Origin: Bacteroidota bacterium
GTDB taxonomy: Bacteria > Bacteroidota > Bacteroidia > Bacteroidales > VadinHA17
Length of the DNA: 43,874 nucleotides
NCBI GenBank assembly: GCA_016718875.1
Contig: JADKBL010000041.1
Span: forward strand, 1-43,874
Direction of reading: 5' to 3'
Of the stretch, positions 1-7,638 are shown in pieces (the first letter of the stretch is position 1; the number at the start of each line of letters is the position of its first letter). A program made the position numbers and the translations under genes. Under the pieces are notes generated by a model. It saw only the letters and a list, made by a program, of their open reading frames with translations. It was not told the origin of the DNA and searched no databases.

Positions 1-1
1 A

Positions 2-400
2 TTAACGAGACCATCAGAATCAAAGAATCATAAATCATTGCACGGTCTTTACCGTTCTCTGATACATAATATGGTTATTGGCGTATCTCAGGGATACAAG
101 AAAGAACTAGAGCTGGTCGGTGTCGGTTATCGCGCTGAAGCAAAAGGTCAGAACCTTGAGATGAGTCTCGGTTACTCACACGATATCAATATTATGCTTC
201 CGGGTGAAGTAAAGGTTGAGACCAGGACAGAGAGAAGGGCCAACCCCATAATAACTCTTACATGCATCGATAAGCAGCTTATCGGACATGTTGCAGCAAA
301 AATCAGGTCACTTCGTCCGCCTGAGCCTTACAAAGGAAAAGGTATTAAGTTTGTCGGAGAACAGCTCAGAAGAAAGGCTGGAAAATCTGCTAGTGTTTAA
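2..400 (+). CDS. rplF: 50S ribosomal protein uL6 (5' partial)
   Basis: C-terminal two thirds of uL6, a large-subunit protein near the GTPase-associated region. The reading frame is open from base 2, and the residues before the first possible start (TTG at 38) already match uL6 (RPSESKNHKSLHGLYRSL), so the gene begins outside the window and TTG 38 is not the start. The second uL6 domain is seen in ELVGVGYRA, SLGYSH and the family-typical PEPYKGKGI near the C-terminus. It is followed 21 bases later by rplR, as in the usual spc operon order. Confidence 0.97.
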   Translation, partial: LTRPSESKNHKSLHGLYRSLIHNMVIGVSQGYKKELELVGVGYRAEAKGQNLEMSLGYSHDINIMLPGEVKVETRTERRANPIITLTCIDKQLIGHVAAKIRSLRPPEPYKGKGIKFVGEQLRRKAGKSASV

Positions 401-421
401 TCTGGTTAAAGTAAAAAAATC

Positions 422-782
422 ATGGCCTTAACTAAGTTGGAAAGAAGAACAAGGATCAAAATGCGGATCCGCAAAAAGATAAACGGTACCGGTGAGACTC
501 CACGTCTTGCAGTTTACCGCAGCAATAAACAGATCTATGTTCAGGTTGTTAACGACCTGAAAGGCGAAACTATTCTGTCGGCAAGCTCAAAGGAAAAAGA
601 TATAGCTGCCCAGACAGGAATTAAGAAAATTGAACAGGCTAAACTCGTTGGAAAACTCCTCGCTACCAAAGTGCAAAGAGAAAGGTATTGAAAAAGTTGT
701 TTTCGACAGAAGCGGTTATAAATATCACGGCAGAGTAAAATCATTGGCTGATGCAGCACGCGAAGGCGGATTAAAATTTTAA
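422..782 (+). CDS. rplR: 50S ribosomal protein uL18, interrupted by one frameshift
   Basis: uL18 binds 5S rRNA in the central protuberance. The frame from ATG 422 encodes the N-terminal part (RRTRIKMRIRKKI, TPRLAVYRSNKQIYVQ) but stops at 689-691 after an un-uL18-like end (VQRERY). The missing C-terminus is intact in the next frame: KEKGIEKVVFDRSGYKYHG and then the family end ADAAREGGLKF, stopping at 780-782 just before rpsE. Removing one base among 671-673 restores a full-length protein of about 119 residues. The gene is essential and both halves are well conserved, so a sequencing or assembly error is the simplest reading. A real mutation is possible but unlikely. Confidence 0.93.
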
Positions 783-788
783 TTGATC

Positions 789-1304
789 ATGGGAAACGGA
801 ATAAGAAAAGTAAAAACCAGCGACCTGGAATTAAAAGACAGGCTTGTAAGTATACAGAGAGTAACTAAAGTTACCAAAGGAGGTCGTACATTCAGTTTTT
901 CTGCAATTGTCGTCGTTGGCAATGAAGATGGAATTGTTGGACATGGTCTCGGTAAAGCCAGTGAAGTAACTACTGCAATAGCCAAGGGAATTGAAGATGC
1001 AAAGAAAAACCTGATCAAGGTCCCTGTTATAAACGGTACAATACCTCACGAACAGGTTGCAAAATTCGGCGGTGCAAAAGTGTTCATCAAACCGGCTTCT
1101 GATGGAACAGGTGTAAAGGCCGGTGGTGCTATGCGCGCAGTTCTTGAAAGTGTTGGTGTGAAAAACGTGCTTGCAAAGTCGAAGGGCTCTTCAAACCCCC
1201 ACAACCTTGTTAAGGCTACTTTCGCAGCTCTTCTCGAAATGAGAGATGCTTTCTCAATTGCCGAACACAGAGGCATTTCTATGGAAAAAGTTTTTAACGG
1301 TTAG
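789..1304 (+). CDS. rpsE: 30S ribosomal protein uS5
   Basis: uS5 is a small-subunit protein at the mRNA entry and decoding region. Typical features in order: the S5 double-stranded RNA-binding domain (VTKVTKGGRTFSFSAIVVVG, then GHGLGKASEV), and the C-terminal S5 fold with GTGVKAGGAMRAVLE and the SNPHNLVKAT segment. ATG 789 is chosen over the in-frame TTG at 783, because it lies 6 bases after the true rplR stop and gives the normal N-terminus MGNGIRKVKT. The length of 171 residues is normal. It lies between rplR and rpmD. Confidence 0.97.
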   Translation: MGNGIRKVKTSDLELKDRLVSIQRVTKVTKGGRTFSFSAIVVVGNEDGIVGHGLGKASEVTTAIAKGIEDAKKNLIKVPVINGTIPHEQVAKFGGAKVFIKPASDGTGVKAGGAMRAVLESVGVKNVLAKSKGSSNPHNLVKATFAALLEMRDAFSIAEHRGISMEKVFNG

Positions 1305-1318
1305 TAAAGAACATTACG

Positions 1319-1498
1319 ATGGCAAAAATTCGTATCACCCAGGTGAAAAGCAAAAACGGGAAACCCGAAAGGCAGAGAAGAACTCTTGAAGCTCTCGGTA
1401 TCCGTAAATTAAACCATAGTGTTGAACATGAAGCCACTCCGCAGATTCTGGGAATGGTGGTAAAGGTAAGGCACCTGGTAAAAGTTGAAAATATTTAA
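1319..1498 (+). CDS. rpmD: 50S ribosomal protein uL30
   Basis: Short gene of 59 codons. The translation starts MAKIRITQVKS, continues with RRTLEALGIRKLNHSV and ends with GMVVKVRHLVKVE, which is the complete uL30 fold (one domain, about 60 residues). It starts 14 bases after rpsE and ends 29 bases before rplO, the standard place for rpmD. Many phyla keep it here although it is not essential in all bacteria. No anomaly was seen. Confidence 0.96.
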   Translation: MAKIRITQVKSKNGKPERQRRTLEALGIRKLNHSVEHEATPQILGMVVKVRHLVKVENI

Positions 1499-1527
1499 GA
1501 TATAAACCATATTTATAATACAAGGTT

Positions 1528-1974
1528 ATGGATTTGAGTAACTTAAGACCTGCTAAAGGATCGGTAAAAAGAGGTAAGCGTTTAGGTCGCGGACAGGGTT
1601 CCGGTAAAGGTGGTACCTCCACCAGGGGACATAAAGGTGCTAAAGCCCGTTCAGGTTACAGCAAAAAAGTCGGTTTTGAAGGTGGTCAGATGCCACTTCA
1701 GAGACGCGTTCCAAAATCCGGTTTCAAGAATGTAAATCGCGTAGAATACAAAAGTATTAATGTAAGTACTCTTCAGGCTATTGTCGATAAGCATAAAGTG
1801 GAGAAAATCGATCTGGCTGTTCTCATTAAAACAGGATATGTAAACAAGAATGCTCTTGTTAAAATCCTCGGGAATGGAACTCTCGAAAGTAAGATCGAAG
1901 TACATGCGCACGCATTCAGCAAATCAGCAAAGGAAGCAATTGAAGCAAAACAGGGAACCGTTGTAATACTGTAA
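1528..1974 (+). CDS. rplO: 50S ribosomal protein uL15
   Basis: uL15 is a large-subunit assembly protein. The N-terminal basic, glycine-rich tail is clear (GSVKRGKRLGRGQGSGKGGT, TSTRGHKGAKARSG), followed by GFEGGQMPLQRRVPKSGF and the globular C-terminal domain ending AKEAIEAKQGTVVIL. The 148-residue length is normal for the family. The stop is followed after 3 bases by the secY start, so the two are very likely translated in a coupled way. Confidence 0.97.
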   Translation: MDLSNLRPAKGSVKRGKRLGRGQGSGKGGTSTRGHKGAKARSGYSKKVGFEGGQMPLQRRVPKSGFKNVNRVEYKSINVSTLQAIVDKHKVEKIDLAVLIKTGYVNKNALVKILGNGTLESKIEVHAHAFSKSAKEAIEAKQGTVVIL

Positions 1975-1977
1975 TTC

Positions 1978-3306
1978 ATGAGACTGTTTCAGACTATAAA
2001 GAATATCTTTAAGATAGAGGATCTTCGAGCAAGACTTATCTATACTTTCAGTATCATTTTATTGTACAGGCTGGGTAAATATATTTCATTACCGGGGATT
2101 GATCCTTCACAGCTTGCCAACCTTCAGAATCAGACATCTTCAGGTATAATGGGACTTCTGGATATGTTCTCCGGAGGTGCATTCTCACAAGCTTCCATCT
2201 TTGCTCTGGGTATCATGCCATATATCTCTGCATCAATTGTAGTGCAGCTTCTTGGCATAGTATTCCCATATTTCCAGAAACTTCAGAAGGAAGGCGAAAG
2301 CGGCAGAAGAAAAATGAACCAGTATACAAGATATCTTACTGTTGCTATCTTAATTCTTCAGGCTCCTACTTACCTTGTAAATTTAAGTGCCCAGTTACCG
2401 GCATCTGCATTTATTCTTTCAGGAACTTTCTTCCAGGTATCTTCTGTAATTATTCTTACAGCAGGTACGATGTTTGTTATGTGGCTGGGAGAGAAAATTA
2501 CTGATAAGGGAATAGGAAACGGAATCTCACTGATTATTATGATTGGTATCATTGCCCGTCTTCCGGCAAACTTCATATTCGAAGCCGGAGCAAGAATGAA
2601 TGGTGCCGGTGGTGCTGTAGCAATTATTGTTGAACTGGTATTTCTTTTCGTAGTAGTGCTTGGTACTATACTTTTGGTTCAGGGAACCCGCAGGGTACCT
2701 GTTCAGTATGCCAGAAGAATTGTAGGAAATAAACAATACGGAGGCGTAAGACAGTATATACCTCTGAAAGTTAATGCTGCAGGTGTTATGCCAATCATCT
2801 TTGCACAGGCTATCATGATGCTTCCGATTATTATTGCCGGCTATTCAGATACCGGATCGGGCTTTGTTGTTGCTTTTACAAATATGTACGGATTGTGGTA
2901 TAACCTGGTTACCGGATTTCTCATAATAGTATTCACATATTTCTATACAGCTATTACAATTAATCCTGTCCAGATGGCTGAAGATATGAAGAAGAACGGA
3001 GGGTTTATTCCCGGAATCAAGCCTGGAAGGAAGACAGTTGAGTTTATTGATTCGATAATGTCGAAAATTACATTACCAGGATCAGTTTTTCTGGCTATTA
3101 TTGCCATTCTGCCCGCAATTGCGGTACAGGCAGGCATTACACCTCAGTTCGCACAATTTTTTGGCGGAACAACACTTCTCATTCTTGTAGGAGTAGTGCT
3201 CGACACACTTCAGCAGATTGAAAGTCATTTGCTTATGCGTCATTATGATGGTCTGATGAAAACAGGACGGGTCAAAGGCAGATCCGGTGCTGTTACGTCA
3301 ATTTAA
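1978..3306 (+). CDS. secY: protein translocase subunit SecY
   Basis: Channel subunit of the SecYEG translocase in the inner membrane; it passes secreted and membrane proteins, including the many signal-peptide proteins in this window. Its 442 residues hold about ten hydrophobic segments. Recognisable SecY pieces are the N-terminal LYRLGKYISLPGID, the plug-region GLLDMFSGGAFSQASIFALG, MPYISASIVVQLL, the ITDKGIGNGISLIIM loop, NPVQMAEDMKKNGGFIPGIK and the C-terminal end with LLMRHYDGLMKTGRVKGR. It starts 3 bases after rplO and is followed 17 bases later by map, without the adk gene found here in some other phyla. Confidence 0.98.
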   Translation: MRLFQTIKNIFKIEDLRARLIYTFSIILLYRLGKYISLPGIDPSQLANLQNQTSSGIMGLLDMFSGGAFSQASIFALGIMPYISASIVVQLLGIVFPYFQKLQKEGESGRRKMNQYTRYLTVAILILQAPTYLVNLSAQLPASAFILSGTFFQVSSVIILTAGTMFVMWLGEKITDKGIGNGISLIIMIGIIARLPANFIFEAGARMNGAGGAVAIIVELVFLFVVVLGTILLVQGTRRVPVQYARRIVGNKQYGGVRQYIPLKVNAAGVMPIIFAQAIMMLPIIIAGYSDTGSGFVVAFTNMYGLWYNLVTGFLIIVFTYFYTAITINPVQMAEDMKKNGGFIPGIKPGRKTVEFIDSIMSKITLPGSVFLAIIAILPAIAVQAGITPQFAQFFGGTTLLILVGVVLDTLQQIESHLLMRHYDGLMKTGRVKGRSGAVTSI

Positions 3307-3323
3307 ATATTTTACGTTCTTTG

Positions 3324-4097
3324 ATGTTGTATTTCAAGACTGATGAAGAGGTCGGGTTTTTAAGGGAGAGCAATTTGCTTGTGTCGCGAACACTTGGTGA
3401 AATTGCTTCACTTATAAAACCAGGAGTAACCACTCTTTATCTCGATAAAAAAGCTGAGGAATTCATCCGTGATAACGGAGCTGTTCCGGGGTTTAAGGGA
3501 TATGGTGGTTTTCCAGGTACACTCTGCACATCTGTCAACGACGAAGTGGTACATGGTATACCTTCGGAGTATGTACTTAAGGAGGGTGATATAATATCAG
3601 TCGACTGCGGTGTGATACTCAACGGATGGTATGGTGACAGTGCTTACACATTTGCCGTAGGTCATATCAGTGAAGATGTTCAGCGTCTTCTTGATTATAC
3701 CAGGGCTGCACTGGAAGAGGGAGTGAAGGAAGCTGTTGCAGGAAACAGGGTGGGAGATATCTCTTTTGCAGTTCAGTCAAAGGCAGAAAGCGGAGGCTAC
3801 TCGGTTGTGAGGGAACTTGTGGGTCACGGACTTGGAAGGAAACTGCATGAACAACCGGAAGTAGCTAACTGGGGTAAGAAAGGTAGCGGTCCGAAAATGG
3901 AAAAAGGACTCGTGATCTGCATCGAACCAATGATCAATGCCGGAAAGAAGGAGACTTTACAGATGGGTGACGGCTGGACAATAAAAACAGCTGACGGCAG
4001 GCCTTCGGCACATTTCGAATATGCCGTGGCAGTTGACAGGGGGAAGGCAGATGTACTGACAACGTTTGAATATATTGAGAAGGTTTTAAATAAATAA
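3324..4097 (+). CDS. map: methionine aminopeptidase, type I
   Basis: Removes the initiator methionine from new proteins, using two metal ions in the cytoplasm. All five metal ligands of the family are visible: Asp in SVDCGVILNGW, Asp in WYGDSAYTF, His in VGHGLGRKLHE, Glu in ICIEPM and Glu in SAHFEYAVAV. The length of 257 residues and the lack of an N-terminal zinc-finger extension fit type I. ATG 3324 is preferred to TTG 3321. It sits between secY and infA, the common order in Bacteroidota, and probably belongs to the same transcript. Confidence 0.97.
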   Translation: MLYFKTDEEVGFLRESNLLVSRTLGEIASLIKPGVTTLYLDKKAEEFIRDNGAVPGFKGYGGFPGTLCTSVNDEVVHGIPSEYVLKEGDIISVDCGVILNGWYGDSAYTFAVGHISEDVQRLLDYTRAALEEGVKEAVAGNRVGDISFAVQSKAESGGYSVVRELVGHGLGRKLHEQPEVANWGKKGSGPKMEKGLVICIEPMINAGKKETLQMGDGWTIKTADGRPSAHFEYAVAVDRGKADVLTTFEYIEKVLNK

Positions 4098-4104
4098 AGA
4101 TTAT

Positions 4105-4323
4105 ATGGCTAAACAATCTTCAATTGAGCAGGACGGCACAATCATCGAAGCTTTATCCAATGCAATGTTCAGGGTGGAGCTCGAAAACGGACATGTGATC
4201 ACTGCCCATATCTCGGGGAAAATGAGAATGCACTATATAAAGATTCTTCCCGGCGATAAAGTGAAGGTTGAAATGTCACCATATGATCTGACAAAAGGAA
4301 GAATAACATTCAGGTATAAATAA
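4105..4323 (+). CDS. infA: translation initiation factor IF-1
   Basis: IF-1 binds the ribosomal A site during initiation. The 72-residue protein is a single S1/OB domain with the family pattern EALSNAMFRVELENGHVITA, ISGKMRMHYIKILPGDKVKVE and the end DLTKGRITFRYK. The gene lies 7 bases after map. A GC-rich hairpin follows directly after its stop codon, before rpmJ. Confidence 0.98.
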   Translation: MAKQSSIEQDGTIIEALSNAMFRVELENGHVITAHISGKMRMHYIKILPGDKVKVEMSPYDLTKGRITFRYK

Positions 4324-4325
4324 GA

Positions 4326-4343
4326 AACCCCGCTTGCGGGGTT
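4326..4343 (+). promoter_or_regulatory. GC-rich hairpin between infA and rpmJ
   Basis: Perfect 8-bp inverted repeat AACCCCGC/GCGGGGTT around a 2-base centre, 3 bases after the infA stop. No run of T follows, so it is not a standard intrinsic terminator. It may stabilise the upstream mRNA end, mark a processing site or attenuate transcription between the spc part and the alpha part of the operon. The structure is seen; the function is inferred. Confidence 0.55.
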
Positions 4344-4392
4344 CCATGTGACCCTTGAAGATAGAATTATAAACACATGAAATATTAAGGTA

Positions 4393-4509
4393 ATGAAAGT
4401 AAGAGCATCTGTAAAAAAGCGCAGCGCTGACTGTAAGATAGTCAGAAGGAAAGGTCGCATTTACGTTATTAACAAGAAAAATCCCAAGTTCAAACAGAGG
4501 CAGGGATAA
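4393..4509 (+). CDS. rpmJ: 50S ribosomal protein bL36
   Basis: 38-residue protein MKVRASVKKRSADCKIVRRK followed by GRIYVINKKNPKFKQRQG, a clear bL36. In the zinc-binding form four ligands (three Cys, one His) are expected. Here one Cys is present (C14) and the later positions (VINKKNPKFKQRQG) have no Cys or His, so this is a zinc-free variant. It lies in the normal position, before rpsM. Confidence 0.95.
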   Translation: MKVRASVKKRSADCKIVRRKGRIYVINKKNPKFKQRQG

Positions 4510-4548
4510 TTTTAACTAATTTTGCAAATCATTTAAGAAAAGTTTTAT

Positions 4549-4926
4549 ATGGCACGTATTGTTGGTGTAGATTTACCAAGAAATAAAAGAGGCGAAGTTG
4601 GACTGACTTACATCTATGGTGTGGGCAGAAGTATCGCACAGAGAGTACTTGATGAGGCTGGTGTTGACAGAAATGCTAAGGTTCAGGAATGGACAGATGA
4701 GCAGATCAACTCTATCCGTAGGATTCTTAATGATAACTATAAGCTTGAAGGTGAACTCAGGTCAGAGACACAGCTTAATATCAAAAGGCTTATGGATATC
4801 GGTTGCTATCGCGGTGTCCGTCACCGTCTCGGGCTGCCTGTAAGAGGTCAGAGCACCAAGAACAATGCCAGAACCCGTAAAGGAAGAAAGAAGACTGTTG
4901 CAAACAAGAAAAAAGCTACTAAATAA
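4549..4926 (+). CDS. rpsM: 30S ribosomal protein uS13
   Basis: uS13 is in the small-subunit head and contacts the P-site tRNA and uL5. The 125-residue sequence shows the N-terminal MARIVGVDLPRNKRGEVGLT, the helix-hairpin region IYGVGRSIAQRVLDEAGVD, and the C-terminal CYRGVRHRLGLPVRGQ plus STKNNARTRKGRKK tail that reaches the tRNA. First gene of the alpha operon part, 39 bases after rpmJ and 7 bases before rpsK. Confidence 0.98.
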   Translation: MARIVGVDLPRNKRGEVGLTYIYGVGRSIAQRVLDEAGVDRNAKVQEWTDEQINSIRRILNDNYKLEGELRSETQLNIKRLMDIGCYRGVRHRLGLPVRGQSTKNNARTRKGRKKTVANKKKATK

Positions 4927-4933
4927 ATAGAAT

Positions 4934-5323
4934 ATGGCAAAGAAGACTGGAGCATTAAAGAAAAGAGTCGTTAAAGTTGAGCCGACAGGCCAGGCGCATG
5001 TTCATTCATCGTTCAATAATATCATTGTAACTCTGACCAATAATTCAGGTCAGGTCATTTCATGGGCATCTGCCGGAAAAATGGGATTCAAAGGTTCAAA
5101 AAAGAATACCCCCTATGCAGCCCAGATGGCATCGGAAGAGTGTGGGAAAGTGGCATATGACCTTGGTCTGAGAAAAGTTAAGGTTTTTGTTAAAGGTCCT
5201 GGATCAGGCCGTGAATCAGCTATCAGATCCATAGCTAATGCAGGTATAGAAGTTACGGAAATCATCGATGTTACTCCAATGCCTCATAACGGTTGCCGTG
5301 CTCCCGGTAGAAGAAGAGTATAA
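4934..5323 (+). CDS. rpsK: 30S ribosomal protein uS11
   Basis: uS11 is on the small-subunit platform near the mRNA exit. Family features in the 129 residues: AHVHSSFNNIIVTLTNNSGQ, SWASAGKMGFKGSKKNTPYA, AAQMASEECGK, VFVKGPGSGRESAIRS and the end DVTPMPHNGCRAPGRRRV. It starts with a usual basic Bacteroidota N-terminus (MAKKTGALKKRVVK). It is 7 bases after rpsM and 42 before rpsD. Confidence 0.98.
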   Translation: MAKKTGALKKRVVKVEPTGQAHVHSSFNNIIVTLTNNSGQVISWASAGKMGFKGSKKNTPYAAQMASEECGKVAYDLGLRKVKVFVKGPGSGRESAIRSIANAGIEVTEIIDVTPMPHNGCRAPGRRRV

Positions 5324-5365
5324 TAATCTGAATTATTGAATATCAAGTAATAAATTAAAAGCACA

Positions 5366-5974
5366 ATGGCAAGATATACCGGCCCAAAAACAAGAATAGC
5401 AAGAAAATTCGGCGAACCTATATTTGGTCCCGATAAAAACCTGGAAAGGAAAAATTTTCCCCCCGGGCAGCACGGAATGAACAAGAAAAGAAAAAAGACA
5501 TCGGAATATGGCGTTCAGCTGAGAGAAAAGCAGAAAGCAAAATATACCTATGGAATTCTTGAACGTCAGTTCCGCAATACATTTGAAAAAGCTTCAAGAA
5601 GCAAAGGTGTTACCGGTGCGGTGCTCCTTCAGCTTCTCGAATCACGTCTCGATAACGTTGTTTACCGTCTTGGTGTTGCTCCTTCAAGGTCGAGCTCACG
5701 CCAGCTGGTTTCACATCGTCATATCACAGTAAACGGTTCAGTTGTTAATGTACCTTCATACCAGCTGAAACCAGGTGATATTATCGGTGTTCGTGAAAAA
5801 TCAAAATCTCTCGAGGTGATAATTGATTCACTTTCAACAAGAAAGTACAGCAAACTATCATGGCTTGAGTGGGATGAGACTCAAATGGCAGGTAAATTTA
5901 TGAGTGTACCTGAACGTACAGATATTCCTGAAGATATTAAGGAACAGCTTATTGTTGAATTGTATTCCAAGTAA
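5366..5974 (+). CDS. rpsD: 30S ribosomal protein uS4
   Basis: uS4 is a primary 16S rRNA binder and, in many bacteria, the translational repressor of the alpha operon. The 202 residues show MARYTGPKTRIARKFGEPIF, FPPGQHGMNKKRKKTSEYG, the S4 RNA-binding domain (LLQLLESRLDNVVYRLGVAP, ASRQLVSHRHI-type segment, LKPGDIIGVREKSK) and the C-terminal end. There is no zinc-type Cys cluster at the N-terminus. It precedes rpoA by 19 bases. No clear leader pseudoknot could be assigned by eye. Confidence 0.98.
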   Translation: MARYTGPKTRIARKFGEPIFGPDKNLERKNFPPGQHGMNKKRKKTSEYGVQLREKQKAKYTYGILERQFRNTFEKASRSKGVTGAVLLQLLESRLDNVVYRLGVAPSRSSSRQLVSHRHITVNGSVVNVPSYQLKPGDIIGVREKSKSLEVIIDSLSTRKYSKLSWLEWDETQMAGKFMSVPERTDIPEDIKEQLIVELYSK

Positions 5975-5993
5975 TAATATTAAGAAAAATTCT

Positions 5994-6986
5994 ATGGCCA
6001 TTTTATCATTCCAGAAGCCTGATAAAGTAATAATGCTGGAAGCGGACGACAAGTACGGAAAATTCGAATTCCGTCCGCTTGAACCTGGCTATGGTATTAC
6101 TGTCGGCAATGCACTGAGAAGAATTCTTCTCTCTTCACTTGAAGGTTTTGCCATCACAACTGTTAAGATCGAGGGTATTGACCACGAGTTCTCAACCATC
6201 ACCGGTGTGATGGAGGATGTAACTGAGATAATACTGAACCTCAAGCAGGTCCGTTTTAAAAGGACCGTCGAAGATGTTGACCATGAGAAGATCAGCATCA
6301 AAGTAAGCGGCCAGGAAGTTTTTAAAGCCGGTAACCTTAATAATGCTCTCAGCAGTTTTGAAGTGCTGAATCCGGAGCTTGTTATTTTCAGAATGGAATC
6401 TGATGTTAAGCTTCAGATCGAACTGTCAATTAACAAGGGAAGAGGTTATGTTCCTGCAGAGGAAAATGAACCTGTCGACAGTGAGTTTGGACTGATAGCA
6501 ATTGATGCCATATTTACTCCTATCCGTAATGTAAAATACTCGGTTGAAAATTACCGTGTTGAACAGAAAACAGACTACGAAAAACTTCTCCTTGAGATCG
6601 ATACAGATGGATCTATCCACCCGAAAGATGCTCTTAAGGAAGCAGCTAAAATACTCATATACCATTTTATGCTCTTCTCCGATGAAAAGATCACTCTCGA
6701 TTCAGACGAAAAGATGGCTAATGAGGAATTCGATGAGGAAGTACTCCATATGCGTCAGCTGCTGAAAACAAAACTTGTTGACCTTGATCTTTCAGTCAGG
6801 GCTCTCAACTGCCTTAAGGCTGCTGAGGTTGAAACACTTGGAGATCTTGTTAAATTCAATAAGAATGACCTCCTGAAATTCAGGAACTTTGGTAAGAAAT
6901 CACTTACTGAGCTTGATGAACTGCTCGATACTATGAGCCTTTCATTTGGCATGGACGTAAGCAAATATAAGTTAGAGAAAGATTAA
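5994..6986 (+). CDS. rpoA: RNA polymerase subunit alpha
   Basis: Assembles the core RNA polymerase through its N-terminal domain and contacts UP elements and activators through its C-terminal domain. ATG 5994 gives MAILSFQKPDKVIMLE and 330 residues, the normal size. Earlier in-frame starts back to 5904 lie inside rpsD and are rejected. The N-terminal domain shows FEFRPLEPGYGITVGNALRR and GITGVMEDVTEI-like motifs. An acidic linker follows, and the C-terminal domain holds SVRALNCLKAAEVETLGDL and FRNFGKKSLTELDELL. Confidence 0.98.
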   Translation: MAILSFQKPDKVIMLEADDKYGKFEFRPLEPGYGITVGNALRRILLSSLEGFAITTVKIEGIDHEFSTITGVMEDVTEIILNLKQVRFKRTVEDVDHEKISIKVSGQEVFKAGNLNNALSSFEVLNPELVIFRMESDVKLQIELSINKGRGYVPAEENEPVDSEFGLIAIDAIFTPIRNVKYSVENYRVEQKTDYEKLLLEIDTDGSIHPKDALKEAAKILIYHFMLFSDEKITLDSDEKMANEEFDEEVLHMRQLLKTKLVDLDLSVRALNCLKAAEVETLGDLVKFNKNDLLKFRNFGKKSLTELDELLDTMSLSFGMDVSKYKLEKD

Positions 6987-7012
6987 ATAAAACTGGTTAA
7001 GTTAAAATAGAA

Positions 7013-7540
7013 ATGCGACATTCAAGAGTTATTAACCATCTGGGAAGAACAAGCTCACACAGGAAGGCGATGCTTGCTAACATGGCTACATCACTTATCC
7101 TTCACAAAAGGATTACAACCACAACTGCAAAGGCTAAAGCGCTTCGCACATATGTTGAGCCACTTATTACCAAATCGAAAGACGATTCAACACACTCAAG
7201 AAGAGTGGTATTCAGTTACCTTAAGGACAAGGAGGCAGTAGCCGAGCTTTTCAGGGAGATATCACCCAAAATAAGCGAACGTCCGGGAGGATATACAAGA
7301 ATACTTAAAACAGGTCACAGGATAGGCGACAATGCCGATATGTGCATCGTAGAACTTGTTGATTACAATGAAGCTATGCTTGGTGGCGGTGAGGCTGCAA
7401 AAACAAAAACTACAAGAAGAAGAAAACCTTCTAAGAAGAAGGAAGAAGGCGCTGTAGTTGAAGCTAAGGCACCGAAGGCAACCAAAGCACCAAAAGCTGA
7501 AAAGACTGAAAGTTCAGAAGGCGATTCAGCAGCTGAATAA
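7013..7540 (+). CDS. rplQ: 50S ribosomal protein bL17 with basic/acidic tail
   Basis: Last gene of the alpha operon. Residues 1-120 are bL17, near the peptide exit tunnel: MRHSRVINHLGRTSSHRKAM, LILHKRITTTTAKAKALRTY, GGYTRILKTGHRIGDNADMC. Residues from about 125 to 175 are a low-complexity tail rich in Lys, Ala, Pro and Glu (KPSKKKEEG, KAPKATKAPKAEKTE), common in Bacteroidota bL17 and probably disordered. A strong terminator 25 bases after the stop closes the operon. Confidence 0.97.
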   Translation: MRHSRVINHLGRTSSHRKAMLANMATSLILHKRITTTTAKAKALRTYVEPLITKSKDDSTHSRRVVFSYLKDKEAVAELFREISPKISERPGGYTRILKTGHRIGDNADMCIVELVDYNEAMLGGGEAAKTKTTRRRKPSKKKEEGAVVEAKAPKATKAPKAEKTESSEGDSAAE

Positions 7541-7564
7541 AATATTTAAGGAATATTTTGTATG

Positions 7565-7599
7565 AAAGGGATAAATCATTGAGATTATATCCCTTTTTT
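7565..7599 (+). terminator. intrinsic terminator of the spc/alpha operon
   Basis: Inverted repeat AAAGGGATA (7565-7573) with TATCCCTTT (7588-7596), a 14-base loop and a T run to 7599. It lies between rplQ and eno, on the + strand. Confidence 0.85.
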
Positions 7600-7638
7600 C
7601 GTATATTGCATTATTGTTTAATTATTAAATAAAAATCT

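Noticed and set aside
38..40. TTG 38 as start of rplF
   Set aside because: The residues coded before it are uL6 sequence, so the gene begins upstream of the window.
660..700. Programmed frameshifting in rplR
   Set aside because: No slippery site or stimulating structure is visible, and uL18 is not known to be recoded; a base error is simpler.
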